Of a stretch of DNA of 64,000 nt, positions 26,001-34,429 are shown piece after piece (position 1 is the stretch's first letter; each line of letters begins with the position of its first letter). Below the pieces are notes generated by a model. The model saw only the letters and a list, made by a program, of their open reading frames with translations, was not told where the DNA came from and ran no database searches. Location of the stretch: assembly GCA_031362415.1 (NCBI GenBank), contig JANLSK010000006.1, positions 62,001-126,000 of the forward strand. Reading direction: 5' to 3'. Position numbers and translations under genes: made by a program. Source of the DNA: VFJJ01 sp031362415. GTDB lineage: Bacteria > Actinomycetota > Acidimicrobiia > IMCC26256 > VFJJ01.

Positions 26001-26537
26001 ATGGGCCCTGGCCACGGTAACCACGTGCAACGGATCGGTATCTATCTGAACGACCACCGTGCCGCCGGAGCCGCGGGGATAGCGCTGGCCAAGCGATGCC
26101 GAGGCAGCAACGCCGGAACTCCGCTGGCACAAGAGCTCGACCGCGTCATCGGCGAGATCGAAGAGGACGCCGAAACGCTCGCCCGCATCTCGTCCACGCT
26201 CGGCGTCCGCCCGAACTCGGTGAAAACCACGTTGGCCCGGCTCGGTGAGCTCACGGCCCGCCTCAAGCTGAACGGACAGCTTCTCGGTTACTCGCCCCTC
26301 AGCCGATTGATCGAGCTCGAGGCGCTCATCACCGGTATCGACGCCCGACGAAGCTTGCTGACCTCACTGCTCGTCGCCGAACGCCCCGAGCTCGAGTCGT
26401 ACGATTTCGCCGGTCTCGCCCAACGGGCCGTCGATCAACGCGAGCGGCTCATCCCGTTCCACCGCGAGGCTGCACAACGGGCGTTCTCCAGCGATGCGAC
26501 CGCCGACGTCGTCGAGGCGCGCCGCGACGGCAGATGA
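26001..26537 (+). CDS. Conserved helical protein of unknown function
   Basis: About 178 residues from ATG 26001, or 170 from GTG 26025 (MQRIGIYLNDHRAAGAAGI), which matches the start I recall for relatives. It is an all-helical protein with IYLNDHRAAG near the start, GEIEEDAETL, RLKLNGQLLGYSPLSRL and LEALITGI blocks, giving it a ferritin-like four-helix appearance without the usual metal ligands. Such proteins occur in Actinobacteria but I know of no assigned function. Convergent with the AsnC regulator, 7 bases apart. Confidence 0.72.
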   Translation: MGPGHGNHVQRIGIYLNDHRAAGAAGIALAKRCRGSNAGTPLAQELDRVIGEIEEDAETLARISSTLGVRPNSVKTTLARLGELTARLKLNGQLLGYSPLSRLIELEALITGIDARRSLLTSLLVAERPELESYDFAGLAQRAVDQRERLIPFHREAAQRAFSSDATADVVEARRDGR

Positions 26538-26544
26538 GGCAGGC

Positions 26545-27072
26545 TCAGACGGTGCCCCAGGTGTAGGTCTGCTTGACCATCTGCAGATACACCATGGTGT
26601 CGGTGCTGCGGACGCCAGGAATGGCGCGAATCTTGTCGTTCAGGATCTCGAGCAGGTCGTGGTCGTCGACGCACGTGACCTCGAGGATGATGTCGTAGGC
26701 CCCCGAGGCGATGACCACGTAATCGATCTGGGGGATGGCCGCGAGCTCCTTGGCCACGCCGCGCAGATCGCCCTCGACCTTCAGGCCGATCATGGCCATG
26801 CGGTGCATGCCCACGGTCAGCGGGTCGGTGACGGCGACGATCTGCATGACCCCGTGGTCGAGCAGCCGCTGGACCCGTTGACGGACGGCGGCCTCGGACA
26901 GGCCGGTGTCGAGCGCCAAGCCCGTGTACGTGCGGCGCCCGTCCGACTGGAGGCGGTCGATGAGGACCTTGTCGATGTCATCGAGGTTGACGCCGCCCGG
27001 CCGGGCGCGCTCGCCCTCGCGGCCGCGCGTCGTAGAGCCGTTGCGTGTCGTGCGACGCGCCGGAGCGCTCAC
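26545..27072 (-). CDS. Lrp/AsnC family transcriptional regulator
   Basis: 175 residues: an N-terminal winged helix-turn-helix (LDDIDKVLIDRLQSDGRRTY, GLSEAAVRQRVQRLLDHGVM, about residues 30-80) and a C-terminal RAM/AsnC ligand domain (VIASGAYDIILEVTCVDDHD). Lrp-type proteins sense amino acids or related amines. It is divergent from the PuuB-like oxidase and the polyamine transporter, so a polyamine- or amine-responsive role is likely (inference). A 27-residue basic tail precedes the HTH; the GTG 27072 start is not certain. Confidence 0.93.
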   Translation of the reverse strand: MSAPARRTTRNGSTTRGREGERARPGGVNLDDIDKVLIDRLQSDGRRTYTGLALDTGLSEAAVRQRVQRLLDHGVMQIVAVTDPLTVGMHRMAMIGLKVEGDLRGVAKELAAIPQIDYVVIASGAYDIILEVTCVDDHDLLEILNDKIRAIPGVRSTDTMVYLQMVKQTYTWGTV

Positions 27073-27222
27073 CGATCGGGACGCCTGACGGGTCGCATGT
27101 TCCCCACTCTGCGGACGATAGTCCCCGACCCCCCGAGCTCCCCATCATCTGCGGATCGCGGGGTTGCGGGAGGAGTTGAGCACGGATTCCCTCGCGGTGC
27201 AGCTGGACGGCCAGGGATTCTG

Positions 27223-27252
27223 TTGCACAGCCCAGCTCCGGTTCGGCAGGAT
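27223..27252 (+). promoter_or_regulatory. Candidate promoter for the flavin oxidase / pot operon
   Basis: TTGCAC at 27223-27228 and CAGGAT at 27247-27252, spacer 18. Predicted transcription start is about 27259, 3 bases before ATG 27262, i.e. a nearly leaderless transcript, which is common in Actinobacteria. Sits in the divergent gap shared with the AsnC gene. Confidence 0.35.
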
Positions 27253-27261
27253 TTGTCGTAC

Positions 27262-28617
27262 ATGTCGAGAATTCCCGTCGCCCGCCTGAGCCCCGACCAT
27301 CGGGAGCAGCCCTATTGGACCGCCGAGGTAGACGGTCTCGCTCCGAGCCCGAGCACCGGCACCGAAGGCGCCACCCTCCCCGGCGACGCCGATGTCGTGG
27401 TGATCGGGTCGGGCTACACCGGCGTGACCGCCGCCTTGGAGCTGGCTCGACGGGGCCGCGACGTCGTGATCGTCGAGCAGCACACGGCGGGGTGGGGTGC
27501 CAGCACCCGCAACGGCGGGATGGTGCTCCCCGAGCTCAAGGCGGGGTTGGCGGAGCTCGTCACCGAGCACGGACCGACCGTGGCCCACGCCCTGCTGCAG
27601 ACCGCCGTCGATGCCGTCGATCTCGTCGACCAGACCGTGAGCAGCGAAGGCATCGACTGCGACTGGCGCAACTCCGGCCATCTGTACCTCGCCCACCGGG
27701 TGGATCGGGTTCCCGGGCTTCGCAGCGAGCTCCCGACCTGGACCGACGAGCTGGGCATCGACGCCCGGTTCGTGGAGCGCGAGGAGCTGGCGACCGAGAT
27801 CGGCACGACGGCGTACCACGGCGGGCTCCTCGTCAGCCGGGGTGGCGGCATCCACCCCGCCCGCTACCACCGAGGGCTGTTGCGTGCGGCGCTGGCCGCC
27901 GGCGCCCGGCTCTGCGAGGGCTTCGAGGTCACCGCCATCGACCGTCGGGCCTCGGGCTTCACGGTCTCGGTCACGGGCCCGCCGGGCGGGGGGGCCCTTC
28001 CTCGATCGCAGCTCGGCGCCGCCGAGGTCGTCGTGGCGACCAACGCCTACACGGGACGGTTCCTGCCCGAGCTGCACCGACGCATCGCTCCCGTGGGGTC
28101 GTTCATGATCGCCACGGAGCCCATCGACCCTGAGCTGGCGCAGGAGATCAGCCCCAACGACCGGATGTTCTACGACACCAGGAACTTCCTGAACTACTGG
28201 CGGCTCTCGCCTGACGGCAGCCGGGTGCTGTTCGGCGGCCGCACGAGCTTTGCGCCCACCACGCTGGCACGGGCCCGTGACCGTCTCGCAGCCGCCATGG
28301 TCCGCGTCCACCCGCAACTGTCGGCGACGTCCATCTCCCACTCCTGGGGCGGGAGCGTGGCGCTCACCCGCGACCGCTTCCCCCACTTCGGCGTCACCAA
28401 CGACGGCGTCCGCTTCGCGCTCGGCTACAACGGCAGCGGCATCGCCATGGGCACGCTGTTCGGCCAGCGCATGGCCGGCTGGATCTGCGGCGACGAGCCT
28501 CCGCCCTTCGAGGGCTTGGCATTCCCGACGGTACCGTTCCCGCGGGCCCAGCCCGTCACGCTCCCCGTCGCCGGCGCCTGGTTCTGGCTCCAGGACCGCC
28601 GCCGGATCTGCGGGTGA
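27262..28617 (+). CDS. FAD-dependent amine oxidase (PuuB/DAO-type)
   Basis: 451 residues of the D-amino-acid/glycine oxidase (DAO) fold. N-terminal dinucleotide motif VVVIGSGYTGVTAALELARR and VIVEQ; the HTAGWGASTRNGGMV segment and C-terminal LGYNGSGIAMGTLFGQRMAG are characteristic of gamma-glutamylputrescine oxidase (PuuB)-like proteins. Directly upstream of a complete spermidine/putrescine ABC transporter, and divergent from an Lrp/AsnC gene, so it probably oxidises an imported polyamine or its gamma-glutamyl derivative. No puuA or puuD is in the window. A longer frame to 26494 is a shadow. Confidence 0.92.
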   Translation: MSRIPVARLSPDHREQPYWTAEVDGLAPSPSTGTEGATLPGDADVVVIGSGYTGVTAALELARRGRDVVIVEQHTAGWGASTRNGGMVLPELKAGLAELVTEHGPTVAHALLQTAVDAVDLVDQTVSSEGIDCDWRNSGHLYLAHRVDRVPGLRSELPTWTDELGIDARFVEREELATEIGTTAYHGGLLVSRGGGIHPARYHRGLLRAALAAGARLCEGFEVTAIDRRASGFTVSVTGPPGGGALPRSQLGAAEVVVATNAYTGRFLPELHRRIAPVGSFMIATEPIDPELAQEISPNDRMFYDTRNFLNYWRLSPDGSRVLFGGRTSFAPTTLARARDRLAAAMVRVHPQLSATSISHSWGGSVALTRDRFPHFGVTNDGVRFALGYNGSGIAMGTLFGQRMAGWICGDEPPPFEGLAFPTVPFPRAQPVTLPVAGAWFWLQDRRRICG

Positions 28618-28678
28618 GGTGCCCGAGGTGCCCGAGGTGAACAAGGTGAACAAGGTGAACGATGTGGACGATGTGGAT
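28616..28678. repeat. Degenerate 9-base tandem repeat (about 7 copies)
   Basis: Units GAGGTGCCC, GAGGTGCCC, GAGGTGAAC, AAGGTGAAC, AAGGTGAAC, GATGTGGAC, GATGTGGAT run head to tail. The array begins at the stop codon of the flavin oxidase gene and lies before potA. It keeps a 3n period although it is not translated. Confidence 0.8.
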
Positions 28679-28764
28679 CCTCTGGCCCGATCGATGACGG
28701 CACCGCGGTCACGCCAGCCCAGGACGAGCTCGGCGATCACGTGCTCTCACGGGACGGGAGGTCG

Positions 28765-29898
28765 ATGGTGAGCCCCGAACAGGCCTCCGGCGACGTCATC
28801 CAGCTCGAGCGGGTGGTCAAGCGGTTCGCCAGCTTCGTCGCCGTCCACGATGCCGACTTCACGATCGAGCGGGGTGAATTCTTCTCGCTGCTCGGACCTT
28901 CGGGATGCGGCAAGACCACCACGCTGCGCATGATCGCCGGGTTCGAGCAGCCGTCCGAGGGCCGGGTGTTGCTCGACGGCGTCGACGTCTCCCACGTTCC
29001 ACCGCACAAGCGCAACGTGAACACCGTCTTCCAGCAGTACGCCCTGTTCCCGCACATGACGGTGTTCGACAACATCGCCTTCGGACCCCGTTCGGCCAAG
29101 CTCCCCAAGGCCGAGATCGATCGTCGGGTCGGCGAGATTCTCGAGGTTGTGCGCCTCGGCGAGTTCTGGCGGCGCAGCCCGGCCCAGCTCTCGGGCGGTC
29201 AGCAGCAGCGGGTGGCGCTGGCCCGGGCGCTCGTCAACTACCCGAGCGCGCTCCTCCTCGACGAGCCCCTCGGCGCCCTCGACCTCAAGCTCCGCCAGAC
29301 GTTGCAGATCGAGCTCAAGCGCATCCAGCGGGAGGTGGGCATCACGTTCGTGTACGTGACCCACGACCAAGAGGAGGCGCTCACCATGTCGGACCGGATC
29401 GCCGTCATGAACGCCGGGCGGGTCGAGCAGATCGCATCGCCCCGGGCGATCTACGACGCACCCACCACCTTGTTCGTCGCCGGCTTCATCGGCGCCGCGA
29501 ACCTGTTGCGGGGCACGGTCCGGAATGTCAACGGCGGGCTGGCCACCGTCGATCTCCATGTCGGTTCCCAGGCGTCGGCGCAACTCCCCCCCTCGAGCCG
29601 CCTCGCTCCCGGCGACGAGGCCACGCTCATGGTGCGCCCCGACCGGGTCCGGGTGGCCCGCGCCGACGACTCCGGGCCCCGCTTCACCGGAATCGTCGAG
29701 ACGGCGATCTTCCAAGGCCCGGTGTTGCGGGTCGAGGTCCGGTCGGCGGAGGGAGCAACGTTCACCGCCCACCTCCCCCCCGACTGCTGCGGTCCGGAGG
29801 TGCGGCCGGACGAGTCCTGCACCTTCACCTGGAATCCCGACCACGCCGCGCTCATTGCCCACGACATCAACACCCTCACGAGAGATGCTGCCTCATGA
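28765..29898 (+). CDS. potA: Spermidine/putrescine ABC transporter ATP-binding protein
   Basis: 377 residues from ATG 28765, with GGGAGG just upstream. Walker A GPSGCGKTT, signature LSGGQQQR, Walker B LLLDEPLGALD and His-loop THDQEEALTMSD are all intact, and a TOBE domain (LMVRPDRVRVARADDS) closes the protein. It powers polyamine import with the three following genes. Its stop overlaps potD (ATGA). The first gene of the potABCD set in order A-D-B-C. Confidence 0.95.
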   Translation: MVSPEQASGDVIQLERVVKRFASFVAVHDADFTIERGEFFSLLGPSGCGKTTTLRMIAGFEQPSEGRVLLDGVDVSHVPPHKRNVNTVFQQYALFPHMTVFDNIAFGPRSAKLPKAEIDRRVGEILEVVRLGEFWRRSPAQLSGGQQQRVALARALVNYPSALLLDEPLGALDLKLRQTLQIELKRIQREVGITFVYVTHDQEEALTMSDRIAVMNAGRVEQIASPRAIYDAPTTLFVAGFIGAANLLRGTVRNVNGGLATVDLHVGSQASAQLPPSSRLAPGDEATLMVRPDRVRVARADDSGPRFTGIVETAIFQGPVLRVEVRSAEGATFTAHLPPDCCGPEVRPDESCTFTWNPDHAALIAHDINTLTRDAAS

Positions 29899-31133
29899 CC
29901 GATCAGCCGTTCCACGCGGCCATTCCCCGACTCACTGCGGAGCGCCTCGCCCGACGGGCCTTCCTCCGACGCTCGGGACTGATGTTGGGAGGCGTCGCCG
30001 CTGCGCCCTGGCTCCTGGCAGCATGTGGTGACGACGACGACGCTGGCAGCGGATCGCCGGCATCGGGCTCGCCGTCGAGTGCCTCGGGCACGGGGACGGT
30101 CGCGGGGACGGGGACCGTCGCCATCTCCAACTGGCCCTTCTACCTAGACGCCGACGACTCGGGCGATCCGAGCAAGGGCCAGACCATCCCCGGGTTCGAG
30201 GCCGCCACCGGGTACGACGTCGAGTACGACGAGCTCGTCAACGACAACGACGAGTGGTTCGCCAAATACTCACCCGATCTGGAAGCCGGCAACCCCATCG
30301 GTCTTGACATCGCCGTCCTCACCACGTGGATGGTCGAGCGCCTCATCGGTCTCGGCTACGTCGAGGAGCTCGAAAAAGCCAACATCCCCAACGTGGCCAA
30401 CCTCGATCCGTCGCATGCCGACGTGGCGTGGGACCCAGGGCGGCGCTTCAGCCTGCCCTGGGCGTCGGGCCTGGGCGGCATCGCCTACAACCCCACCAAG
30501 ACCGGCCGCGACATCACCAGCGTCAACGATCTCTTCGACCCCGCGTTCGCCGGTCACGTCACGGTGCTCACGGAGATGCGCGACACCCTGGGGCTCACGA
30601 TGCTGAGCCTGGGAATCGACGTCACGACGTGCACTCTGGCCGATGCCCAAGCAGCGGCGGCCAAGCTCAAGACCGCCACCGACGCCGGCCAGTTCCGCCG
30701 GGCGACCGGCAACGACTACGTGGCCGATCTCATCACCGGCGACACCTGGTTGGCCGTCGCCTGGTCGGGCGACATCGTCTCGGCTCAGCTCGAGAATCCC
30801 GATCTCGTGTGGATCGCCCCCGACGAGGGCACCATGTTGTTCACCGACACCATGTTCATCCCGGCAGGGGCGGCGAACAAGGCAGGTGCCGAGGCCTGGA
30901 TGAACTACGTGTACGACCCGGCCATCTCGGCCCAGATCTTCGCCTACTCGCAATACCAGTCGCCGGTGGTCGGCGTCAAGGAGGAGATCACCAAGCTCGA
31001 CCCGGCGTTGGCGAGCAACCCGCTGATCTTCCCCCCGGCTGACGTGCAGGCTCGCACGTTCACGTTCCGGACGCTCAGTGCCGAGGAGCAGACCGAGTTC
31101 ACGACCCTGTTCCAAGACGTGATCCAGGCCTGA
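29895..31133 (+). CDS. potD: Spermidine/putrescine-binding lipoprotein
   Basis: 412 residues from ATG 29895 (ATGA overlap with potA). The N-terminus RRAFLRRSGLMLGG with a lipobox LLAACG puts Cys44 at the lipid-attachment site, and the twin-arginine (ARRAFLRR) suggests Tat export. A Gly/Ser linker follows. The domain IAISNWPFYLDADD and VDYELVNDND region is typical of PotD periplasmic-binding folds. Delivers polyamine to PotBC. The longer frame beginning at 28905 is a frame-shifted reading of potA. Confidence 0.94.
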   Translation: MTDQPFHAAIPRLTAERLARRAFLRRSGLMLGGVAAAPWLLAACGDDDDAGSGSPASGSPSSASGTGTVAGTGTVAISNWPFYLDADDSGDPSKGQTIPGFEAATGYDVEYDELVNDNDEWFAKYSPDLEAGNPIGLDIAVLTTWMVERLIGLGYVEELEKANIPNVANLDPSHADVAWDPGRRFSLPWASGLGGIAYNPTKTGRDITSVNDLFDPAFAGHVTVLTEMRDTLGLTMLSLGIDVTTCTLADAQAAAAKLKTATDAGQFRRATGNDYVADLITGDTWLAVAWSGDIVSAQLENPDLVWIAPDEGTMLFTDTMFIPAGAANKAGAEAWMNYVYDPAISAQIFAYSQYQSPVVGVKEEITKLDPALASNPLIFPPADVQARTFTFRTLSAEEQTEFTTLFQDVIQA

Positions 31134-31136
31134 ACG

Positions 31137-32105
31137 ATGCCCACCCGGCCGGCCGGCACCCATCGCGGCACCCATCGCGGCACCCAGCGCGCCGACGACA
31201 CCGGCGGGGCTGACGGCAGCGGGCCGTCACCGCGGGGTCGGCGTTCCACGCCGTACCTGCTCATCTCGCCCGGGCTCGTCGTGCTGGGACTGCTGTTCGT
31301 CGTGCCGTTGGGCTCGTTGCTCGTCACGTCGCTCAAGACCGGGAGCTTCGCGGAGGGCTTCGAGACGGCCGTCCGGCTGAGGAACTACAGCGATGCCCTG
31401 AGCGAGTCGTGGGAGCCCATCAAACGTTCGTTTGTTTTCGCGCTGGTGGCCACCGTGGCTGCGGGGGCGATCGGCTACCCCCTGGCCTACGTGATCGCCT
31501 TCCGGGGCGGGCGCTACAAGAACGTGCTGCTCGGCCTGGTCGTGCTGCCGTTCTTCACGTCATTTCTCATGCGAACCTTGGCGTGGAAGACGATCCTCTC
31601 CGACAGTGGGAGCATCACCAGTGCATTCGACCGACTCCACCTGTTGAGCCTGTTCGAGTTCCTGCACCTGGTCCCTGACGGCTCCGACCGCTTGCTGCAG
31701 ACGAACGTTTCGGTGATCGGGGGGCTCACCTACAACTTCCTGCCGTTCATGGTGCTCCCCATCTACGTGAGCCTGGAGAAGATCGATCGCCGGCTCGTCG
31801 AGGCGGCCCGCGACCTGTACTCGGGAGCGTTCAGGGCCTTCCGCACGGTCGTGCTACCCCTGTCGATCCCCGGGGTGATGGCCGGCAGCCTGCTCACGTT
31901 CATCCCCGCCGCCGGCGATTTCGTCAACGCCGAGCTGCTCGGCGGGCCGCAGCAGACGATGGTCGGCAACCGTATCCAGTCACGGTTCTTCGAGCAGGTC
32001 GACTATCCGGCCGCGGCGTCGTTGTCGTTCGTGCTCATGGCGCTGATCCTCATCGGGGTGCTGCTGTACGCCCGGCTGCTCGGCACCGAAGAGCTGACAG
32101 GCTGA
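31137..32105 (+). CDS. potB: Polyamine ABC transporter permease PotB
   Basis: 322 residues with six hydrophobic segments and the EAA permease loop (EAARDLYSGAFRAFRTVVLP, about residues 225-245). ATG 31137 lies 3 bases after potD. The N-terminus carries a GTHRGTHRGTQRAD repeat (12-base unit repeated about 2.5 times), a short in-frame expansion. Forms the channel with PotC. Confidence 0.94.
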   Translation: MPTRPAGTHRGTHRGTQRADDTGGADGSGPSPRGRRSTPYLLISPGLVVLGLLFVVPLGSLLVTSLKTGSFAEGFETAVRLRNYSDALSESWEPIKRSFVFALVATVAAGAIGYPLAYVIAFRGGRYKNVLLGLVVLPFFTSFLMRTLAWKTILSDSGSITSAFDRLHLLSLFEFLHLVPDGSDRLLQTNVSVIGGLTYNFLPFMVLPIYVSLEKIDRRLVEAARDLYSGAFRAFRTVVLPLSIPGVMAGSLLTFIPAAGDFVNAELLGGPQQTMVGNRIQSRFFEQVDYPAAASLSFVLMALILIGVLLYARLLGTEELTG

Positions 32106-32112
32106 TCGAGCG

Positions 32113-32916
32113 ATGAGCACGATCGCCCGCCGCCTCGCCCCCCGCCTGCTCGACGCCTGGGCCGGTGTGGCACTGCTCTACCTGTTCACGCCCATCTTCG
32201 TGATCGTGGCGTTCAGCTTCAACGACGCCCGACGGTTCAATGTGATCTGGCAAGGCTTCTCGCTCGACGCGTGGAGACACTGGACCGATAGCGAGCCCCT
32301 CACCGACGCGCTCACGCTCAGCATCAAGATCGCTGCCCTGTCGACGCTGGCGGCCACGGTGCTGGGTTCGCTCATCGCCCTGGCGCTGGTGCGGCACCGG
32401 TTCACCGGCAGCGGCGTCACGAATCTGTTGCTGGTGCTCCCGCTCACCACGCCCGAGGTCGTGCTCGGCTCGTCGCTACTGAGCCTGTTCATCGACCTCG
32501 GCGTCTCCCGCGGGTTCTGGACGATCGTCGCCGCCCACGCCATGTTCTGCGTGAGCTACGTGGCTGTCACCGTGAAGGCCCGCATCCGGGGCTTCGACTG
32601 GACGCTCGAGGACGCCGCCATGGACCTCGGCGCGTCGCCGCTGCGGACCTTCCGCACGGTCACCTTCCCCTTGATCCTTCCGGGGATCGTCGCCGCCGCC
32701 CTGTTGTCGTTCGCCCTGTCGATCGACGACTTCATCATCACGTTCTTCAACTCCGGCAACGAGCAGACGTTCCCGCTCTACATCTACTCCCAACAGCGAC
32801 GCGGCCTGGGCCCCGAGGTCAACGTGGTGGCCACCCTCATCCTCCTCGTCAGCTTCGGCCTGGCGGTGTCGTCGATCTTCGTCCAACGTTTCCGAGCCCG
32901 CCCCGGCCCCCGCTGA
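32113..32916 (+). CDS. potC: Polyamine ABC transporter permease PotC
   Basis: 267 residues, six membrane segments, EAA loop EDAAMDLGASPLRTFRTVTF. It follows PotB by 7 bases and ends the operon; the stop lies inside a 15-base palindrome. Order A-D-B-C differs from the common A-B-C-D but is frequent in Actinobacteria. Confidence 0.94.
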   Translation: MSTIARRLAPRLLDAWAGVALLYLFTPIFVIVAFSFNDARRFNVIWQGFSLDAWRHWTDSEPLTDALTLSIKIAALSTLAATVLGSLIALALVRHRFTGSGVTNLLLVLPLTTPEVVLGSSLLSLFIDLGVSRGFWTIVAAHAMFCVSYVAVTVKARIRGFDWTLEDAAMDLGASPLRTFRTVTFPLILPGIVAAALLSFALSIDDFIITFFNSGNEQTFPLYIYSQQRRGLGPEVNVVATLILLVSFGLAVSSIFVQRFRARPGPR

Positions 32917-32924
32917 ATCAGCGG
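32910..32924 (+). terminator. Palindrome at the pot operon end
   Basis: CCGCTGA at 32910-32916 and TCAGCGG at 32918-32924 are inverted repeats around one base and include the potC stop. TCTACTGACGCTTTT follows, a T-run after 15 bases. A weak terminator at best. Confidence 0.35.
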
Positions 32925-33040
32925 TCTACTGACGCTTTTCGTGGGTGGGTGACGGGTTGGTGGGGTGAGGGTCTGGGTGCGCACGCCGTTGCGGTTCTAC
33001 GTTTCCCGCTGTTGGAGGCCGGCGACGGAGAGGGAAGGGC

Positions 33041-33215
33041 GTGCGCACGAAGAAGCTCCTGGTCTCGCTGCTCGGGTCGTGCCGTGAGACGGTGGTCGGG
33101 TCGTCGGGCGTCGTGGACGGGGGAACGGCCGTGTCTTCGGGGTGGGTCCGGGTGAAGGTGCGCCGGCGGGGCAGGTGCGGAGAGCTGGCGTCGATCTGCG
33201 ACCACCAGACCAGAC
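33041..33215 (+). pseudogene. ISL3-family transposase N-terminal fragment
   Basis: From GTG 33041 the frame reads MRTKKLLVSLLGSCRETVVG ... VRVKVRRRGRCGELASICD, which matches the beginning of actinobacterial ISL3 transposases (RTKKLL-LLG-C--TVV, then a Cys-rich zinc-binding 'RRRGRCG-C--IC' part). After about residue 58 the similarity stops and the rest of the transposase is missing. Degraded; recognised from pattern memory only. Confidence 0.5.
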
Positions 33216-33224
33216 GCTTTCTTC

Positions 33225-33482
33225 GTGCTTTTTCACCGGGGGTGCGCGAAATCGCGGAGAATCCGGTCGCAGGCTCGCGGCCGACGGTCGCTCGGCGACC
33301 GGGTCTCCTATGCGCGCGACCCCGCCCGGGTCACCGTCGGCCGCAGGCTGCTGGCTGGCAACTCACAAGCGATCGCCGTGGTACGCGTTGTGGCCGTCGA
33401 CGACGACGGCCAGGTCCACTTCGCCATCCTCCCCGGACCCGTCAACAAGAACCAGCACCTGCTCGACCACGCGTCGGCCTGA
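33225..33482 (+). CDS. Possible small unknown protein or fragment
   Basis: An 85-codon frame (GTG 33225) whose second half, VSYARDPARVTVGRRLLAGN then IAVVRVVAVDDDGQVHFAILPGPV, has a beta-strand-rich, protein-like composition and correct codon bias. The first 20 residues are not convincing, so it may be a truncated remnant. No family recognised. Lies between two transposon/helicase remnants and has no clear ribosome site. Confidence 0.3.
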   Translation: MLFHRGCAKSRRIRSQARGRRSLGDRVSYARDPARVTVGRRLLAGNSQAIAVVRVVAVDDDGQVHFAILPGPVNKNQHLLDHASA

Positions 33483-33579
33483 CAAGAAACCGGGCTCGAC
33501 GCGCCAGGAGTACCTCGAGCTACGGCTCGTGATCTCCACAGGGTGCCAGCACCGCGATCCTCTGCCCGCATGACCTCCC

Positions 33580-33675
33580 AAGCACGTCCACGGGCTCGGT
33601 CATGGCATCGTCGACGAGGCCCAAGACCTCACACCGATGCCATCTGGCGGATGCTGGCCCGGCGCTGCGAAGAAA
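33580..33675 (+). pseudogene. Helicase Walker-B fragment (UvrD/HelD type), frameshifted
   Basis: The frame from about 33585 gives HGLGHGIVDEAQDLTPMP; one base later the alternative frame gives SWRMLARRC. Joined, this reads VDEAQDLTPM-WRMLARRC, the Walker B region of superfamily 1 helicases (UvrD/HelD-like). Only about 30 residues remain. Inactive relic. Confidence 0.55.
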
Positions 33676-33681
33676 TAGCGC

Positions 33682-33721
33682 GTCTATTCAGCTAGACGGG
33701 TCTCCGTCTATGTGAATAGAC
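33682..33721. promoter_or_regulatory. Nested palindrome before hicA (candidate operator)
   Basis: GTCTATTCA (33682-33690) pairs with TGAATAGAC (33713-33721); inside, TAGACGG (33693-33699) pairs with CCGTCTA (33704-33710) around GTCT. Two unpaired dinucleotides separate outer and inner arms. It ends 7 bases before the hicA start. HicB antitoxins usually bind palindromes of this kind in their own promoter, so this is the likely operator. Confidence 0.6.
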
Positions 33722-33728
33722 TGAGTGG

Positions 33729-33929
33729 GTGACAGCCCGTGTCCTCGTTGGCATACTCCGGCGCCGCGGCTGCGAGTCGATCCGCCAACGGGGTTCGCAC
33801 CAGACCTGGAGATGCGACAGCTGCCAGACCGTGATCCCCATGCACCGCGGGGACCTCACCCCCGGAACCCTCAGATCCATCGAACGGGACCTCGAACCTT
33901 GCCTCGGCCTGAAGTGGCTCACCCGGTGA
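33729..33929 (+). CDS. hicA: HicA family toxin
   Basis: 66 residues from GTG 33729. HicA is a small RNA-cleaving toxin with a double-stranded-RNA-binding-like fold; the catalytic His is expected in the motif seen here as RQRGSHQTW (His24). MTARVLVGILRRRGCESIRQ and PGTLRSIERDLE are family blocks. It starts directly after the palindrome, possibly without a leader or with little of one. It is followed by hicB after 35 bases, the usual toxin-first order. Confidence 0.85.
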   Translation: MTARVLVGILRRRGCESIRQRGSHQTWRCDSCQTVIPMHRGDLTPGTLRSIERDLEPCLGLKWLTR

Positions 33930-33964
33930 TCGACCGCACACTGACCAACACGAAGGAGAACGAG

Positions 33965-34372
33965 ATGAGGACATTCACCGCCCGTCTCGAACGAGAAGCT
34001 GATGGCCGCTGGACGGTCGAGCTCGCCGATGAGCCACGGGTCCACACCTGGGGTAAGACCATCGACCAGGCCCTGGCCAGAATGCGCGAAGCAGCCGCGA
34101 TGTGGTTCGAGACCGACGAGGCATCGATCGCTCTGGTCCCCAGCGTGGTGTTGCCCCAGGCTGTCCTGCGTACCGTCGAGCAGGCCGGACAGGCCCGAGA
34201 GCAAGCCCGCCACGCCGACCGGCTCGCCATCGAGAAGACCAGGAGAGCGGCCGCCGGGCTGGCCCGTCGAGGCATCAGCATGCGCGACTCCGCTGCGATC
34301 CTGGGCATCTCCCATCAACGCGTCCACCAGCTGCTCGCCCCCGACACACCCAGGGAGCGCACGGCCGGCTGA
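33965..34372 (+). CDS. hicB: HicB family antitoxin with C-terminal helix-turn-helix
   Basis: 135 residues from ATG 33965; AAGGAG lies 8 bases upstream. The N-terminal HicB domain (FTARLEREADGRWTVELAD, residues 3-22) is a degenerate RNase-H-like fold that neutralises HicA; a long helical linker and a C-terminal helix-turn-helix (RRGISMRDSAAILGISHQRV, about residues 96-116) bind the operator. The longer frame from 33725 is rejected as antisense to the toxin's reading frame. Self-repression through the palindrome is expected. Confidence 0.85.
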   Translation: MRTFTARLEREADGRWTVELADEPRVHTWGKTIDQALARMREAAAMWFETDEASIALVPSVVLPQAVLRTVEQAGQAREQARHADRLAIEKTRRAAAGLARRGISMRDSAAILGISHQRVHQLLAPDTPRERTAG

Positions 34373-34429
34373 CGAGGCGCTCGGCGTCGGCGAATCCACG
34401 GTCTCCGAACCGACATCGGCCGCTTAGCG

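Noticed and set aside
28905..29894. Upstream extension of potD overlapping potA
   Set aside because: It is the shifted frame of potA; ATG 29895 with an ATGA overlap, Tat-like start and lipobox is the natural start.
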